From positions 4,464,001 through 4,528,000 of the forward strand of contig NZ_CP027732.1 of the NCBI RefSeq assembly GCF_003852235.1: DNA of 64,000 bases, given 5' to 3'. This document shows positions 1 to 9,403 of this stretch, piece after piece. A program made the position numbers and the translations under genes. Position 1 is the stretch's first letter. Each line of letters opens with the position of its first letter. The notes beneath the pieces were generated by a model. That model worked only from the letters and a program-made list of their open reading frames with translations. It was not told the DNA's origin and ran no database searches. The DNA comes from Pseudomonas sp. R4-35-07. Its GTDB lineage: Bacteria; Pseudomonadota; Gammaproteobacteria; Pseudomonadales; Pseudomonadaceae.

Positions 1-1275
1 CTCGGCGTGCTGCTTTCCAGCGGTGCGGTGGCGTTCGGCATCATCGCCCTGCTGCCGGTCGAGCTGATCCTGCAGGTGGGTTCATCGGCCGGCTTCGCCA
101 TGATCTTTGCCCTGCTGATCGCCGCGATCCTGTGGAACCTCGGCACCTGGTGGCTGGGTTTACCGGCGTCGTCGTCCCACACCCTAATCGGTTCGATCAT
201 TGGCGTGGGCGTGGCGAATGCCTTGATGCATGGCCGCGATGGCACCAGCGGTGTCGACTGGAGCCAGGCCACCAAAATCGGCTACGCCTTGCTGTTGTCC
301 CCGCTGATCGGCTTCGCGTTTGCCGCCTTGCTGTTGCTGGCCCTGCGCGCCTTCGTGAAAAACCGCTCGCTGTATAAAGCGCCCCAAGGCGATACCCCGC
401 CGCCCTGGTGGATTCGCGGCATGCTGATCGTCACCTGCACCGGTGTGTCGTTCGCCCACGGCTCCAACGATGGGCAAAAAGGCATGGGCCTGATCATGCT
501 GATCCTGGTGGGCACCCTGCCGATGGCCTACGCGCTGAACCGCACCATGCCCGCCGATCAGTCGCTGCAATTCGCGGCGGTCGCCGAGGTAACCCAGGCT
601 GCATTGGTGAAGGCGGTGCCGCAGCCGGCACCCGCCGACTCCCGCGCAACCTTGTCGACCTATGTGCGCACCAAGGAAGCCACCCCGGAATTGGTGCCCG
701 CCCTCGCCGCCATCACCGGCCACATCGGTGCCGAGGTCAAAGGCTATGGCTCCCTGGCCGCCGTACCGGCTGAAGCGGTGGGCAACGTGCGTAACGACAT
801 GTACCTGACCAGCGAAACCATTCGCTTGATGGACAAGGGCAAGGTCGGCGGTTTCGACGCCGACACCCAAGACAAGCTGCAGCTGTTCAAGCAACAGATC
901 GACAGCGCCACGCGGTTTATCCCGCTGTGGGTCAAGATCGCAGTGGCCATCGCCCTGGGGCTTGGCACCATGGTTGGCTGGAAGCGCATCGTGGTGACGG
1001 TGGGCGAGAAGATCGGCAAGACCCATCTGACCTACGCCCAAGGCGCCTCGGCCGAAACCGTGGCGATGCTGACCATCGGCGCGGCGGACATGTTCGGTCT
1101 GCCGGTGTCGACCACCCACGTACTGTCATCGGGTGTGGCGGGAACCATGGTGGCCAACGGCGGCGGCTTGCAGATGCGCACCATCCGCAATTTGCTGATG
1201 GCCTGGGTGCTGACGTTGCCGGCGGCGATTGTGTTGTCGGGCAGCCTTTACTGGCTGTTCACGCAACTGTTCTGA
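1..1275 (+). CDS. Inorganic phosphate transporter, Pit family (5' partial)
   Basis: The reading frame is open from base 1 and its start lies outside the window. It encodes an inner-membrane, proton-coupled low-affinity phosphate carrier. The visible part has many hydrophobic helices and two Pit-type signature regions: one near the start (GLPASSSHTLIGSIIGVG) and one near the end (GLPVSTTHVLSSGVAGTM), the usual internal duplication of the family. SFAHGSNDGQKGMG is the conserved core motif. Between the halves is a long polar stretch (about residues 180-300 of the visible part), as is common in Pseudomonas Pit proteins. Ends at TGA, 14 bases before a convergent LysR gene. Family assignment is firm; the exact gene name (pitA or pit) is not, because the N-terminus is missing. 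Confidence 0.9.
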   Translation, partial: LGVLLSSGAVAFGIIALLPVELILQVGSSAGFAMIFALLIAAILWNLGTWWLGLPASSSHTLIGSIIGVGVANALMHGRDGTSGVDWSQATKIGYALLLSPLIGFAFAALLLLALRAFVKNRSLYKAPQGDTPPPWWIRGMLIVTCTGVSFAHGSNDGQKGMGLIMLILVGTLPMAYALNRTMPADQSLQFAAVAEVTQAALVKAVPQPAPADSRATLSTYVRTKEATPELVPALAAITGHIGAEVKGYGSLAAVPAEAVGNVRNDMYLTSETIRLMDKGKVGGFDADTQDKLQLFKQQIDSATRFIPLWVKIAVAIALGLGTMVGWKRIVVTVGEKIGKTHLTYAQGASAETVAMLTIGAADMFGLPVSTTHVLSSGVAGTMVANGGGLQMRTIRNLLMAWVLTLPAAIVLSGSLYWLFTQLF

Positions 1276-1288
1276 GCCACGTTCGCCT

Positions 1289-2185
1289 CTAGAGATGCGC
1301 GTGCAGCGTGGCCGCCAGCCACTCCATGAACACCCGCACGCGCAAGGGCAAATGCCGCTGGCCGGCGTAGAGCAACGACACGTCCAGCGGCGGCGCAGGG
1401 TAATCCGGCAGCACCGCCACCAGCTCGCCGCTGCTCAACAATTCGCAGATGCCCAGGCGTGGCACTTGAATGATGCCAAAGCCCCCCAGGCACGCCGCCT
1501 GGTACGCATCGGTGCTGTTGACGGTCACGCGCCCGGCCATCGGCAGCCGCTGCACCTTGCCGCCTTGCACGTATTCGAACCCCGCCGAGCGTGCGCCCAG
1601 CGGCCTTACGTAATGCACCAGTTGATGGTGCTCAAGGTCCGCCAGGGTTTCGGGCCTGCCGTAGCGCTGCACATACGCCGCGCTCACGCAGTTGACCATG
1701 GGCAGGCTGCACACCCGCCGCGCCACCACGCTTTGATCGGGCTGGGCGCCCACGCGCACGACACAGTCGAAGCCTTCGGCGATCAGGTCCACCTGGCGGT
1801 CCGAGCTGCTGATCTGCATGTCGATCAGCGGATGCCGCTCCATGAACGGGGGCAAGTTGGGCACGATCAAGGTGCGCGCCATCGCGTTGGGCATGTCCAC
1901 CCGGATGCTGCCGGCCAATTGTGTTTCGTCCTGTCGGAACAGCCCTTCCAGTTCCTCCATATGCGCCAGCAAATCCTTGCTGCGCTCATACAACACCCGA
2001 CCGTCCTGGGTGGCCTGCACCCTGCGCGTGGTGCGTTGCAACAGGCGCGCACCGAGCAGTTCTTCTAGAGTCCGCACCTGCTCGGAGACGGTGGAGCGCG
2101 GCAGGCCAAGGCTCTCGCCAGCCTGGGTGAAACTCGACAGTTCGGTGACACGCACGAACGTGCGCAGCAGCTCCAGTTTATTCAT
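1289..2185 (-). CDS. LysR-family transcriptional regulator
   Basis: 298 residues, the usual LysR length. The N-terminal winged helix-turn-helix is clear (about residues 17-40, FTQAGESLGLPRSTVSEQVR), followed by a periplasmic-binding-protein-like effector domain. It is divergent from the short-chain dehydrogenase that starts at 2291, with about 105 bases between the starts, so control of that gene is the natural inference. The effector cannot be told from sequence. Many LysR proteins of this CrgA/DmlR-like type sit beside a dehydrogenase they repress. Confidence 0.88.
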   Translation of the reverse strand: MNKLELLRTFVRVTELSSFTQAGESLGLPRSTVSEQVRTLEELLGARLLQRTTRRVQATQDGRVLYERSKDLLAHMEELEGLFRQDETQLAGSIRVDMPNAMARTLIVPNLPPFMERHPLIDMQISSSDRQVDLIAEGFDCVVRVGAQPDQSVVARRVCSLPMVNCVSAAYVQRYGRPETLADLEHHQLVHYVRPLGARSAGFEYVQGGKVQRLPMAGRVTVNSTDAYQAACLGGFGIIQVPRLGICELLSSGELVAVLPDYPAPPLDVSLLYAGQRHLPLRVRVFMEWLAATLHAHL

Positions 2186-2290
2186 GGGATTGTTCGCCTT
2201 GCCCGACCAGTGATTCCGATATAACCATGTTTATCACGTTGCCGGCGTACAAATACACTCAGTCCCACCATCACTTCAGAGGACTGCAGC

Positions 2291-3052
2291 ATGACCCCAC
2301 GTAAAATCGCACTGATCACCGGCGCCAGCCGCGGCTTGGGCAAAAGTGCTGCACTGCACCTTGCCGCACAGGGCGTCGATATCATCGGTACCTACCACAG
2401 CAAGGCCGACGAGGCCCAGGCGTTAGTGGCGCAGATCGAACAACTGGGCGGCCGCGCCGCCATGTTGCAACTGGACGTGAGCCAGAGCGCGACGTTCGCA
2501 GGGTTCGTCGCTGAAGTTACCGGCGCGCTCAAGGATGCTTTCGCACAGAACCACTTTGATTTTCTGATCAACAACGCCGGTATCGGCCTGCATGCAAGCT
2601 TTGCCGAAACCACCGAAGCCCAGTTCGACCAACTGGTGGCGATTCATTTCAAGGGCCCGTTTTTTCTGACACAGAAGCTGTTGCCGTTGATTCGCGACGG
2701 TGGGCGCATTCTCAATGTGTCCAGCGGCCTGGCGCGTTTCAGCCTGCCGGGCTACGCCGCCTACGCGGCCATGAAAGGCGCAATGGAGGTGCTGACCCGT
2801 TACCAGGCCAAGGAACTGGGCGCGCGTGGCATCAGCGTGAATATCCTCGCCCCTGGTGCGATTGAAACCGACTTCGGCGGTGGTGCGGTGCGCGACAACG
2901 CTGACATCAATGCCATGGTCGCCAACAACACCGCCTTGGGCCGCGCCGGTTTACCCGATGACATTGGCGGCGCCATCTCGCTGCTGCTGGCCGATGGCAG
3001 TCAATGGATTACCGGCCAGCGCATTGAGGCTTCCGGCGGCATGTTCCTGTAG
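2291..3052 (+). CDS. SDR-family NAD(P)-dependent oxidoreductase
   Basis: 253-residue classical short-chain dehydrogenase/reductase, cytosolic. The N-terminal Rossmann motif TGASRGLG (residues about 10-17), the NNAG motif (near residue 97) and the catalytic YAAMK (Tyr and Lys near 155-159) with an upstream Ser (NVSSG) are all present, so it should be active. The start is an ATG after an AGAGGA ribosome site. The substrate is unknown; the fold resembles 3-oxoacyl-ACP reductase and glucose dehydrogenase types. Divergent from a LysR gene, its likely regulator. Confidence 0.88.
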   Translation: MTPRKIALITGASRGLGKSAALHLAAQGVDIIGTYHSKADEAQALVAQIEQLGGRAAMLQLDVSQSATFAGFVAEVTGALKDAFAQNHFDFLINNAGIGLHASFAETTEAQFDQLVAIHFKGPFFLTQKLLPLIRDGGRILNVSSGLARFSLPGYAAYAAMKGAMEVLTRYQAKELGARGISVNILAPGAIETDFGGGAVRDNADINAMVANNTALGRAGLPDDIGGAISLLLADGSQWITGQRIEASGGMFL

Positions 3053-3063
3053 GCGCCTGGCGC

Positions 3064-3501
3064 TCACAGGGAAATCGGGGTCTTGCTGGCAACCCTTTCG
3101 CGTACCACGTCATAGCCCCAGTGATAGACGTAGGTGTACGGCAGGAAGAACAGCAGCACCCCGATGTCGAGGATGAAGGCTTCCAACAGGCTGATCTTCA
3201 TCAAGGCGGCAATCAATGGCACCGCCAGCAGGATCAAGCCACCTTCGAACAGCAGCGCGTGCAGCACCCGCGTCCAGCCGCCGCTGGGCAGCTGCAGGCG
3301 CACTTTAAGGCGGTCGAAGAAGCTGTTGAAAATGACGTTCCAGCTCAGCGCCAGCAAGCTGATGCCCAGGGTCACCGCGCCCATTTCCAGGGCCGGTCGG
3401 CCGGTCACCCAGACCAGCAAGGGCGTACAGATCAACAACGCCAAACCTTCAAAACCCAAGGCTTGCAAAACGCGTTCAGTCATCGACTTGGTAGGGTTCA
3501 T
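3064..3501 (-). CDS. PACE-family multidrug/biocide efflux transporter
   Basis: 145 residues, four predicted transmembrane helices in two tandem repeats (bacterial transmembrane pair domains), the size and form of AceI-type proton-driven exporters of biocides such as chlorhexidine and short diamines. Glu18 in the first helix (ALGFEGLAL) sits where the essential proton-carrying Glu of AceI lies. The WNVIFNSFFDR motif between helices 2 and 3 is a family hallmark. Divergent from a LysR gene at 3590 with about 90 bases between starts; PACE genes are often controlled by a divergent LysR regulator, as with aceI/aceR. The substrate range is not known. Confidence 0.87.
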   Translation of the reverse strand: MNPTKSMTERVLQALGFEGLALLICTPLLVWVTGRPALEMGAVTLGISLLALSWNVIFNSFFDRLKVRLQLPSGGWTRVLHALLFEGGLILLAVPLIAALMKISLLEAFILDIGVLLFFLPYTYVYHWGYDVVRERVASKTPISL

Positions 3502-3589
3502 GACCCGGCTCCGTGAAGGACGATGGTTGCCATGATTACCCCTTGAGTCGATACTTCATAACTAATAACCATCGATCAAGGCGATACTC

Positions 3590-4444
3590 ATGGCGTCCCA
3601 TGAAGTGCTCCAGGCATTTGTCCAGGCGGCAACCCAAGGCTCGTTTTCCGGGGCGGCGCGTAAGCTGGGCAAGAGTCAGTCCACCATCAGCGCGGCGGTG
3701 GCCAGCCTGGAGATTGACTTGGACGTGGTGCTGTTCGATCGCAGCAGCCGCAAACCGACGCTGACGCCGGCCGGCCAGGTGTTGCTGCAGCGTGCGGAGC
3801 AGGTGCTGGAGGCCAGCAGCCGGCTGGAGTTGGCGGCGAGCCAACTGGCCCAGGGGCTGGAGCCGAAGCTGAGTATCGCCATGTCCGATACCTACCAGTC
3901 CGACCACTTCGAGGTTGCCCTCAGCGCCTTTGAACAACGCTACCCGGACCTTGAGTTGGAATGCCTGATCGCTGAATGCGAAGACTTGATCGCCTTGGTG
4001 CAAAGTGGCCGCACACACATCGCGTTTATCGAACAGCAGGAGGTTTACCCGCCGGACCTGACGTTTGCCCCCGTTGAAGAACGTACCGAAATCGCGCTGT
4101 TCGTCTCGCGTAAACACCCGTTGGCAAGCCTGGCCAAGGTTCACCCGCAGACGCTGCAGCTGCACCGGGAGTTGCGCTTGGCGAGCATCATCAATCCCAA
4201 TGAAAACCGCAGCCCCCAGCGCGTATGGTCGGCCCCCAGTTACCTGATGTTGATGGAGATGGCGCAACTGGGCTTCGGCTGGGCTCCGATCCCGCGCTGG
4301 CTGGTGGAGCGTTTTGGCGGTGGGCAATTGGTCGAACTCAAGGTGCGCAGCTGGCCCCGCTCGGTGGCGGTGGATGCGGTGTGGTCGCGACAAAACCCAC
4401 CGGGGCCGGCGGGCAGTTGGTTGCTGGGCAAGATGCTTGAGTGA
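3590..4444 (+). CDS. LysR-family transcriptional regulator, divergent from PACE pump
   Basis: 284 residues. The N-terminal HTH (about residues 17-40, GSFSGAARKLGKSQSTISAAV) leads into a LysR effector domain. It shares an intergenic region with the PACE efflux gene and is the likely activator of it, by analogy with AceR. It ends in TGA shortly before a GNAT gene that has its own start region. The effector is inferred to be a pump substrate or polyamine; nothing in the sequence proves this. Confidence 0.86.
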   Translation: MASHEVLQAFVQAATQGSFSGAARKLGKSQSTISAAVASLEIDLDVVLFDRSSRKPTLTPAGQVLLQRAEQVLEASSRLELAASQLAQGLEPKLSIAMSDTYQSDHFEVALSAFEQRYPDLELECLIAECEDLIALVQSGRTHIAFIEQQEVYPPDLTFAPVEERTEIALFVSRKHPLASLAKVHPQTLQLHRELRLASIINPNENRSPQRVWSAPSYLMLMEMAQLGFGWAPIPRWLVERFGGGQLVELKVRSWPRSVAVDAVWSRQNPPGPAGSWLLGKMLE

Positions 4445-4616
4445 GTCACTGTTGATGGGCTTGGAGTTCGGCCAGGCGTTGTTCGAGGAAACGCGCTGTC
4501 GAGGCGCTCGGGCGACTCGGCCAGGAACGCGCTGCAGGCAAATCGACAGTCCGCACAAAAATAATGTCGCCTACGGCAAAAACGCTAGAATCCGCCCTCT
4601 TTGTAGGATTTCGGAT

Positions 4617-5144
4617 ATGCCGCACATGGAAACCCGCCTCGTCCCCTATCAGGCGCTGAGTGCTGTACAAAAACAGCAGCTCGACGGACTGGAAGTCAAT
4701 CCAGAACAACTGGCGTATTCCGGTGATATCTATTGCGCGCTGAACAGCCTGCTGGTCAATCCCAACCCCGACGCTATCAAAGGCTTCGCCCTGCTCGCCG
4801 ACGAGCGGCCGGTAGCCTTCCTGCTCCTCAAACGCCCACCTTGCCTGCCCCACTGGGCCGACGAACACAGTGCGACGCTGCATGCGTTGCAGGTCGATCG
4901 GCATCAGCAGGGTCGTGGGTTTGGCAAGGCCTGTTTGCAGGCGCTGCCGGAGGTGGCGCTACAGGCGTGGCCGCAGATCAAGGCACTGGAATTGTCGGTG
5001 GATGCGGACAATGAAGCGGCGATGGGGTTGTATCTGGCAGCCGGTTGGGTGGATAGCGGTGAGGCTTACAGGGGAAAGATTGGGTATGAGCGCAGGTTGA
5101 GATGGGTGTTTAGTACGGCTGGTGTTGACAGCGCTAAAATGTAA
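4617..5144 (+). CDS. GNAT-family N-acetyltransferase
   Basis: 175 residues from the ATG at 4617; the open frame extends upstream to 4314, but that part overlaps the LysR gene and carries no domain. The acetyl-CoA binding loop is seen as QGRGFGKACLQAL (about residues 99-111), followed by the typical beta-bulge strand and the NEAAMGLYLAAGWVDSG motif of motif B. The substrate is unknown. Its stop codon overlaps the promoter region of the following HipB-like gene. Confidence 0.82.
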   Translation: MPHMETRLVPYQALSAVQKQQLDGLEVNPEQLAYSGDIYCALNSLLVNPNPDAIKGFALLADERPVAFLLLKRPPCLPHWADEHSATLHALQVDRHQQGRGFGKACLQALPEVALQAWPQIKALELSVDADNEAAMGLYLAAGWVDSGEAYRGKIGYERRLRWVFSTAGVDSAKM

Positions 5145-5182
5145 CGTATACATAACTTAACAACAGCAAAGTAATGTATACG
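5125..5182 (+). promoter_or_regulatory. Promoter and paired operator of the hipBA-like operon
   Basis: A sigma-70 style promoter is readable: TTGACA at 5125-5130, 16 bases, TATACA at 5147-5152. Two inverted octamers, CGTATACA (5145-5152) and TGTATACG (5175-5182), lie 30 bases apart, about three helical turns. One covers the -10 box. This is the layout expected for autorepression by the HipB-like antitoxin. Binding is inferred, not shown. Confidence 0.6.
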
Positions 5183-5186
5183 CGAC

Positions 5187-5441
5187 ATGGACACTTCTGT
5201 AATTACTCAACGACTCGGCGTCCAGCTGCGCACCATGCGCTTGAATCGCGGATATAAGCAGGTGGATCTGGCGAAGTTGGCCGGAATTACCCGGCAAAAA
5301 CTGATCGAAATCGAAAAAGGCAGCCTCTCGGTCTCGATGAATGCCTATGCTCGGGTGGTCGCCGCCTTGGGCAGCGAATTCAAATTGGTGCCTGTGACCT
5401 TGCCGACCCTGGAGGAACTGGAGGACTTGTTCAATGAATAG
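5187..5441 (+). CDS. HipB-like XRE-family antitoxin
   Basis: 84 residues, almost wholly one Cro/CI-type HTH domain (about residues 8-62; recognition region KQVDLAKLAGITRQKLIEIEKG). It lies immediately upstream of, and overlaps by 8 bases, a HipA-like kinase gene, so the two are translationally coupled. The role is inferred as antitoxin and autorepressor of the pair. There is no convincing Shine-Dalgarno before the ATG, and with the promoter at 5125-5152 the leader would be short. Confidence 0.85.
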   Translation: MDTSVITQRLGVQLRTMRLNRGYKQVDLAKLAGITRQKLIEIEKGSLSVSMNAYARVVAALGSEFKLVPVTLPTLEELEDLFNE

Positions 5442-6642
5442 CTCCACGCTACGCGTTCATACGCCTCAAGGGGGCAGCGGCAGCGTGCTGGTCGGTGCTC
5501 AAGACTATTTGTTCCGGTATAGCGATAACGCAAAAGCCGACAGCGCAATCAGCCTGTCGATGCCCGTCCGCGCGGAAGAATACCGTCGCCGGGACCTGCA
5601 CCCTATCTTTCAGATGAATTTGCCCGAAGGCTACGTGCTGGAGCAACTGCGCAATCGCCTCGCCAAAACGGTGAAGGTCGACCCGATGTTGCTCTTGGCG
5701 CTCTCGGGAAGCAGCGCGCCAATCGGTCGGGTTTTCGTATCTTCTGAACAGGTGAACGAGCTGATCCATCGCAACAGCCCCCACACAACCGGAGAAAACC
5801 TCGACGAAATTCTTGCGTGGGACGGCGCGGAAGATCTGTTCGTCGAGCTGGTGGATCGCTACATCCTGCGAGCAGGTATTTCCGGTGTGCAACCCAAAGT
5901 ATTGGTGCCGGAAAAACCACAAACGCCCGAACAGAAATTCACCTCGAAAACCGACGATCTGATTATTAAAAGCGGGCGCGACGAGTTTCCGGGGTTGGCC
6001 ATCAATGAATACCTGTGCATGTCCATTGCCCGAGACGCGGGCCTGCCCGTACCGCCGTTTTATCTGTCCCGCAACCATAAGCTGTTCATCATGCGGCGCT
6101 TCGATCGGGACGCACAGCTCAACCCACTGGGCTTCGAAGACATGACCGCGCTGATGGGCCTGTCCGCCGAGCAAAAGTACACCAAGAGTTACGCCGCCAT
6201 AGCCAAGGCTGTACGCGTGTTCTGCGCCCCGGCGCATCAACGCAGTTCGCTGGACCAATTGTTCGATAGCGTAGCGCTGAGTTGCATCGTGGGTAATGGC
6301 GATGCCCATCTGAAGAATTTCGGCGTGCTCTATAGCAATCCGGTGAAATCAGATATGCGGTTGGCACCGGCCTACGACATCGTGAACACCACCGCTTACA
6401 TCCCGGAAGACTCACTGGCATTGGACCTGGGCGGAAATAAATCGTTATTCGCCTCGCGCCTGGGCATCCTCGAATTTGCCAGGACCTGCGAAGTCGAACA
6501 TCCCGAGGAGCGTATCCAGGCGCTGTTGCAGACCCTTGAAATGGTGCTCAAGCGCGAAGATGACTACTGCCGGTTGGCGCCTGAGGTGGCGAGCGCCATA
6601 CGTCAATCCGCTCAAGGTTATCAAAATAGCTTCGGGGGCTGA
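5434..6642 (+). CDS. HipA-family serine/threonine kinase toxin
   Basis: 402 residues, close to E. coli HipA (440). HipA toxins phosphorylate an aminoacyl-tRNA synthetase (GltX for E. coli HipA), stalling translation and giving persistence. Visible parts: N-subdomain (residues 1-105), the Gly-rich ATP loop region with SGVQPK (150-155, Ser150 in the place of the autophosphorylated serine), and the kinase catalytic loop GNGDAHLKN (287-295, Asp290 and Asn295), then AYDIV with Asp315 as metal ligand. All key residues are intact, so it looks active. The target synthetase is not predictable. Partner antitoxin overlaps upstream. Confidence 0.88.
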   Translation: MNSSTLRVHTPQGGSGSVLVGAQDYLFRYSDNAKADSAISLSMPVRAEEYRRRDLHPIFQMNLPEGYVLEQLRNRLAKTVKVDPMLLLALSGSSAPIGRVFVSSEQVNELIHRNSPHTTGENLDEILAWDGAEDLFVELVDRYILRAGISGVQPKVLVPEKPQTPEQKFTSKTDDLIIKSGRDEFPGLAINEYLCMSIARDAGLPVPPFYLSRNHKLFIMRRFDRDAQLNPLGFEDMTALMGLSAEQKYTKSYAAIAKAVRVFCAPAHQRSSLDQLFDSVALSCIVGNGDAHLKNFGVLYSNPVKSDMRLAPAYDIVNTTAYIPEDSLALDLGGNKSLFASRLGILEFARTCEVEHPEERIQALLQTLEMVLKREDDYCRLAPEVASAIRQSAQGYQNSFGG

Positions 6643-6662
6643 GTCGCCCCCGGTTCTGGCTC

Positions 6663-7145
6663 TCAGGCTTTCTGTCCAACCGGCAGCCAGATTTCCACCG
6701 TCCCGGTGCCCTTTTTCCCGTCAAAGTCCGCACTGTAGCGCTCGAAATCCGCGCCCATCACCTTGTAGCCCGAATGCGGCAGCCATTCGAACATGATGCG
6801 CTCGTACGTCTGTTCCAGCGCCCGCACAGGCCCGTAATGCGTGAACACGGCGTAATTGAGCGGCGCAATTTCGATGAACTGGAAATTGCTCGGCACATCG
6901 CCCTTGGTCGGGACTTCAACACCGGCCATGTAGTCGAATTCGCCGTGCTTGGGGTTATGGCAAACACCATACGTCACGCCGCCGACGCGCTTTTTGATGT
7001 CCTTGATGCACGTGTCGAACAACTCCCACAGATTGGGGATATCGCCCACGGTAGCCTTCGAATAGCGCCCCTGAACGCCGGCGATCACCATGGCCTTGCC
7101 GGCTTCCATGCGTGGCTCCAGCGGTTGTTTTGTCTGCTGATCCAT
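6663..7145 (-). CDS. GyrI-like effector-binding domain protein
   Basis: 160 residues from the ATG at 7145, chosen because AAGGAG lies 9 bases upstream; a longer open frame to 7175 lacks such a site. The whole protein is one AraC/SbmC effector-binding (GyrI-like, SOUL-related) domain, with the usual YGVCHNP and FQFIEIAPLNYAVFTHYGPV segments and no DNA-binding domain. Stand-alone members bind small hydrophobic ligands or, as SbmC, interact with gyrase. The precise role here is unknown. Convergent with the HipA gene, 20 bases apart. Confidence 0.78.
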   Translation of the reverse strand: MDQQTKQPLEPRMEAGKAMVIAGVQGRYSKATVGDIPNLWELFDTCIKDIKKRVGGVTYGVCHNPKHGEFDYMAGVEVPTKGDVPSNFQFIEIAPLNYAVFTHYGPVRALEQTYERIMFEWLPHSGYKVMGADFERYSADFDGKKGTGTVEIWLPVGQKA

Positions 7146-7339
7146 ACGAACAGTCTCCTTCTTATGAGGGAACAAACCCGCATCGAGTATAGGGGCATAT
7201 CCGCGTCGCGCTCCATGTGGAAATTTTTCCTACGCATCTGGACAACTGGCCATCATCGACCGTATTGTCTGCCCGCAGGCCACCGCAGTGGCCGACGTCG
7301 CTCGGACGGTTCCGGGCGCTTACGTACCTCGAGGCAACA

Positions 7340-8557
7340 ATGGCAGACCAAGGTTCGCCGCGCCGCTTTGCGCGCATAGATCGACTCCCCCCCTACGTGT
7401 TCAATATCACTGCCGAGCTGAAGATGGCTGCGCGTCGGCGCGGCGAAGACATCATCGACTTGAGCATGGGTAACCCCGACGGCGCCACGCCCCCGCACAT
7501 CGTGGAGAAAATGGTCACCGTCGCCCAGCGTGAAGACACCCACGGCTACTCGACGTCCAAAGGCATTCCGCGCCTGCGCCGGGCGATTTCGCGTTGGTAC
7601 AAAGATCGTTATGAGGTGGACATCGACCCCGAGTCGGAAGCCATCGTCACCATCGGCTCCAAAGAAGGCCTGGCGCACTTGATGCTGGCCACCCTGGACC
7701 AGGGCGATACCGTGCTGGTGCCCAACCCCAGCTACCCGATTCACATCTACGGCGCCGTGATTGCCGGCGCCCAAGTACGCTCGGTGCCGCTGGTGCCCGG
7801 CGTGGACTTCTTCGCTGAGCTTGAGCGGGCGATTCGCGGCTCGATCCCCAAGCCGAAAATGATGATCCTCGGCTTCCCGTCCAACCCCACCGCGCAGTGC
7901 GTGGAGCTGGATTTCTTCGAGCGCGTGATCGCCCTGGCCAAGCAATACGACGTGCTGGTGGTGCATGACCTGGCCTACGCCGACATCGTCTACGACGGCT
8001 GGAAAGCCCCGTCGATCATGCAAGTGCCCGGCGCCAAGGACATCGCGGTGGAGTTTTTCACCCTGTCCAAGAGCTACAACATGGCCGGCTGGCGTATCGG
8101 CTTCATGGTGGGCAACCCGGAACTGGTCAACGCCCTGGCGCGGATCAAGAGCTACCACGACTACGGCACCTTCACCCCGCTGCAAGTCGCCGCGATTGCG
8201 GCGCTGGAAGGCGATCAGCAGTGTGTGAAAGACATTGCCGAGCAGTATCGTCAGCGCCGTAACGTGCTGGTAAAGGGTCTGCATGAGCTGGGCTGGATGG
8301 TGGAAAATCCGAAGGCGTCGATGTATGTCTGGGCCAAGATTCCCGAGCAGTATGCCGCCATGGGCTCGCTGGAGTTTGCCAAGAAACTGCTGCTGGAGGC
8401 GAAGGTGTGTGTATCGCCGGGGATTGGCTTTGGTGAGTATGGTGACGATCACGTGCGCTTCGCGCTGATCGAGAACCAGGACCGGATTCGCCAGGCGGTG
8501 CGGGGGATTCGCGGGATGTTCCGGGCGGACGGGCTGGTAGCAAAACCCGGCGTCTGA
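7340..8557 (+). CDS. alaC: Alanine transaminase, AlaC-type
   Basis: 405-residue class I/II PLP-dependent aminotransferase, cytosolic, interconverting glutamate/2-oxoglutarate and pyruvate/alanine. The start is ATG 7340 (GAGG at 7331-7334); the upstream 41 codons of open frame are not supported. The PLP lysine lies in [15 protein letters not shown], with the N-terminal [16 protein letters not shown] and the [18 protein letters not shown] motif typical of AlaC. The C-terminal arginine motif [16 protein letters not shown] is present. The stop falls exactly at the edge of a 182-bp tandem array. AlaC is favoured over AlaA by the motif wording; the family is certain. Confidence 0.87.
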   Translation: MADQGSPRRFARIDRLPPYVFNITAELKMAARRRGEDIIDLSMGNPDGATPPHIVEKMVTVAQREDTHGYSTSKGIPRLRRAISRWYKDRYEVDIDPESEAIVTIGSKEGLAHLMLATLDQGDTVLVPNPSYPIHIYGAVIAGAQVRSVPLVPGVDFFAELERAIRGSIPKPKMMILGFPSNPTAQCVELDFFERVIALAKQYDVLVVHDLAYADIVYDGWKAPSIMQVPGAKDIAVEFFTLSKSYNMAGWRIGFMVGNPELVNALARIKSYHDYGTFTPLQVAAIAALEGDQQCVKDIAEQYRQRRNVLVKGLHELGWMVENPKASMYVWAKIPEQYAAMGSLEFAKKLLLEAKVCVSPGIGFGEYGDDHVRFALIENQDRIRQAVRGIRGMFRADGLVAKPGV

Positions 8558-9386
8558 CTCGGTCAAAAAGTGGGAGGGGGCTTGCCCCCGATGACGGTGA
8601 ATCAGTCACCACATGCAGTGGCTGACACCCTGCTATCGGGGGCAAGCCCCCTCCCACATTTGATTGGGTTCCCATATCTGCTGTGGTGGTGTGGCTTACA
8701 CCAGCAACGACAGCAGCATGACGAAGATCAGCGCCCGACTCGGTCAAAATTGTGGGAGGGGGCTTGCCCCCGATGGCAGTGAATCAGTCACCACATGCAG
8801 TGACTGACACCCTGCTATCGGGGGCAAGCCCCCTCCCACATTGGATTGGGTTCCCATATCTGCTGTGGTGGTGTGGCTTACACCAGCAACGACAGCAACA
8901 TGACGAAGATCAGCGCTCGACTCGGTCAAAATTGTGGGAGGGGGCTTGCCTCCGATGGCGGTGGATCAGTCACCACATGCAGTGGCTGACACCCTGCTAT
9001 CGGGGGCAAGCCCCCTCCCACATTGGATTGGGTTTCCAGCTTTTGTTGCGGGGTGTGGCTTACACCAGCAACGACAGCAACATGACGAAGATCAGCGCCC
9101 GACTCGGTCAAAATTGTGGGAGGGGGCTTGCTCCCGATGGCGGTGAATCAGTCACCACATGCAGTGACTGACACCCTGCTATCGGGGGCAAGCCCCCTCC
9201 CACATTGGATTGGGTTCCCATATCTGCTGTGGTGGTGTGGCTTACACCAGCAACGACAGCAACATGACGAAGATCAGCGCCCGACTCGGTCAAAAAGTGG
9301 GAGGGGGCTTGCCCCCGATGGCGGTGAATCAGTCACCACATGCAGTGACTGACACCCTGCTATCGGGGGCAAGCCCCCTCCCACAT
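8556..9386. repeat. 182-bp tandem repeat array: REP pairs plus copied gene ends
   Basis: Four full units begin at 8556, 8737, 8919 and 9101 (periods 181, 182, 182), and a fifth partial unit begins at 9283 and runs into the gntT end. Each unit is a REP pair (GTGGGAGGGGGCTTGCC and its inverse, about 90 bases), a short linker, a 45-base near-copy of the 3' end of the gntT gene on the minus strand (codons for ALIFVMLLSLLV-stop), and the GACTCGGTCAAAA stretch that follows alaC. It fills the alaC-gntT gap. Small ORFs of 61-70 codons repeat in both strands but have no gene features. Confidence 0.93.
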
Positions 9387-9403
9387 TGGTTGAGTGGTGT
9401 GGC

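Noticed and set aside
184..1119. 311-codon minus-strand open frame in the pit gene
   Set aside because: Antisense shadow in GC-rich DNA; no family likeness or ribosome site.
7253..8566. 437-codon minus-strand frame
   Set aside because: Mirror of alaC; composition is His/Gln/Arg-rich as expected for an antisense shadow.
8570..9352. Repeated 61-78 codon frames in both strands of the tandem array
   Set aside because: They follow the repeat unit exactly and are made of REP sequence; no ribosome sites.
8556..9386. CRISPR-like look of the array
   Set aside because: Whole units, including the stretches between REPs, are repeated; there are no variable spacers and no cas genes.
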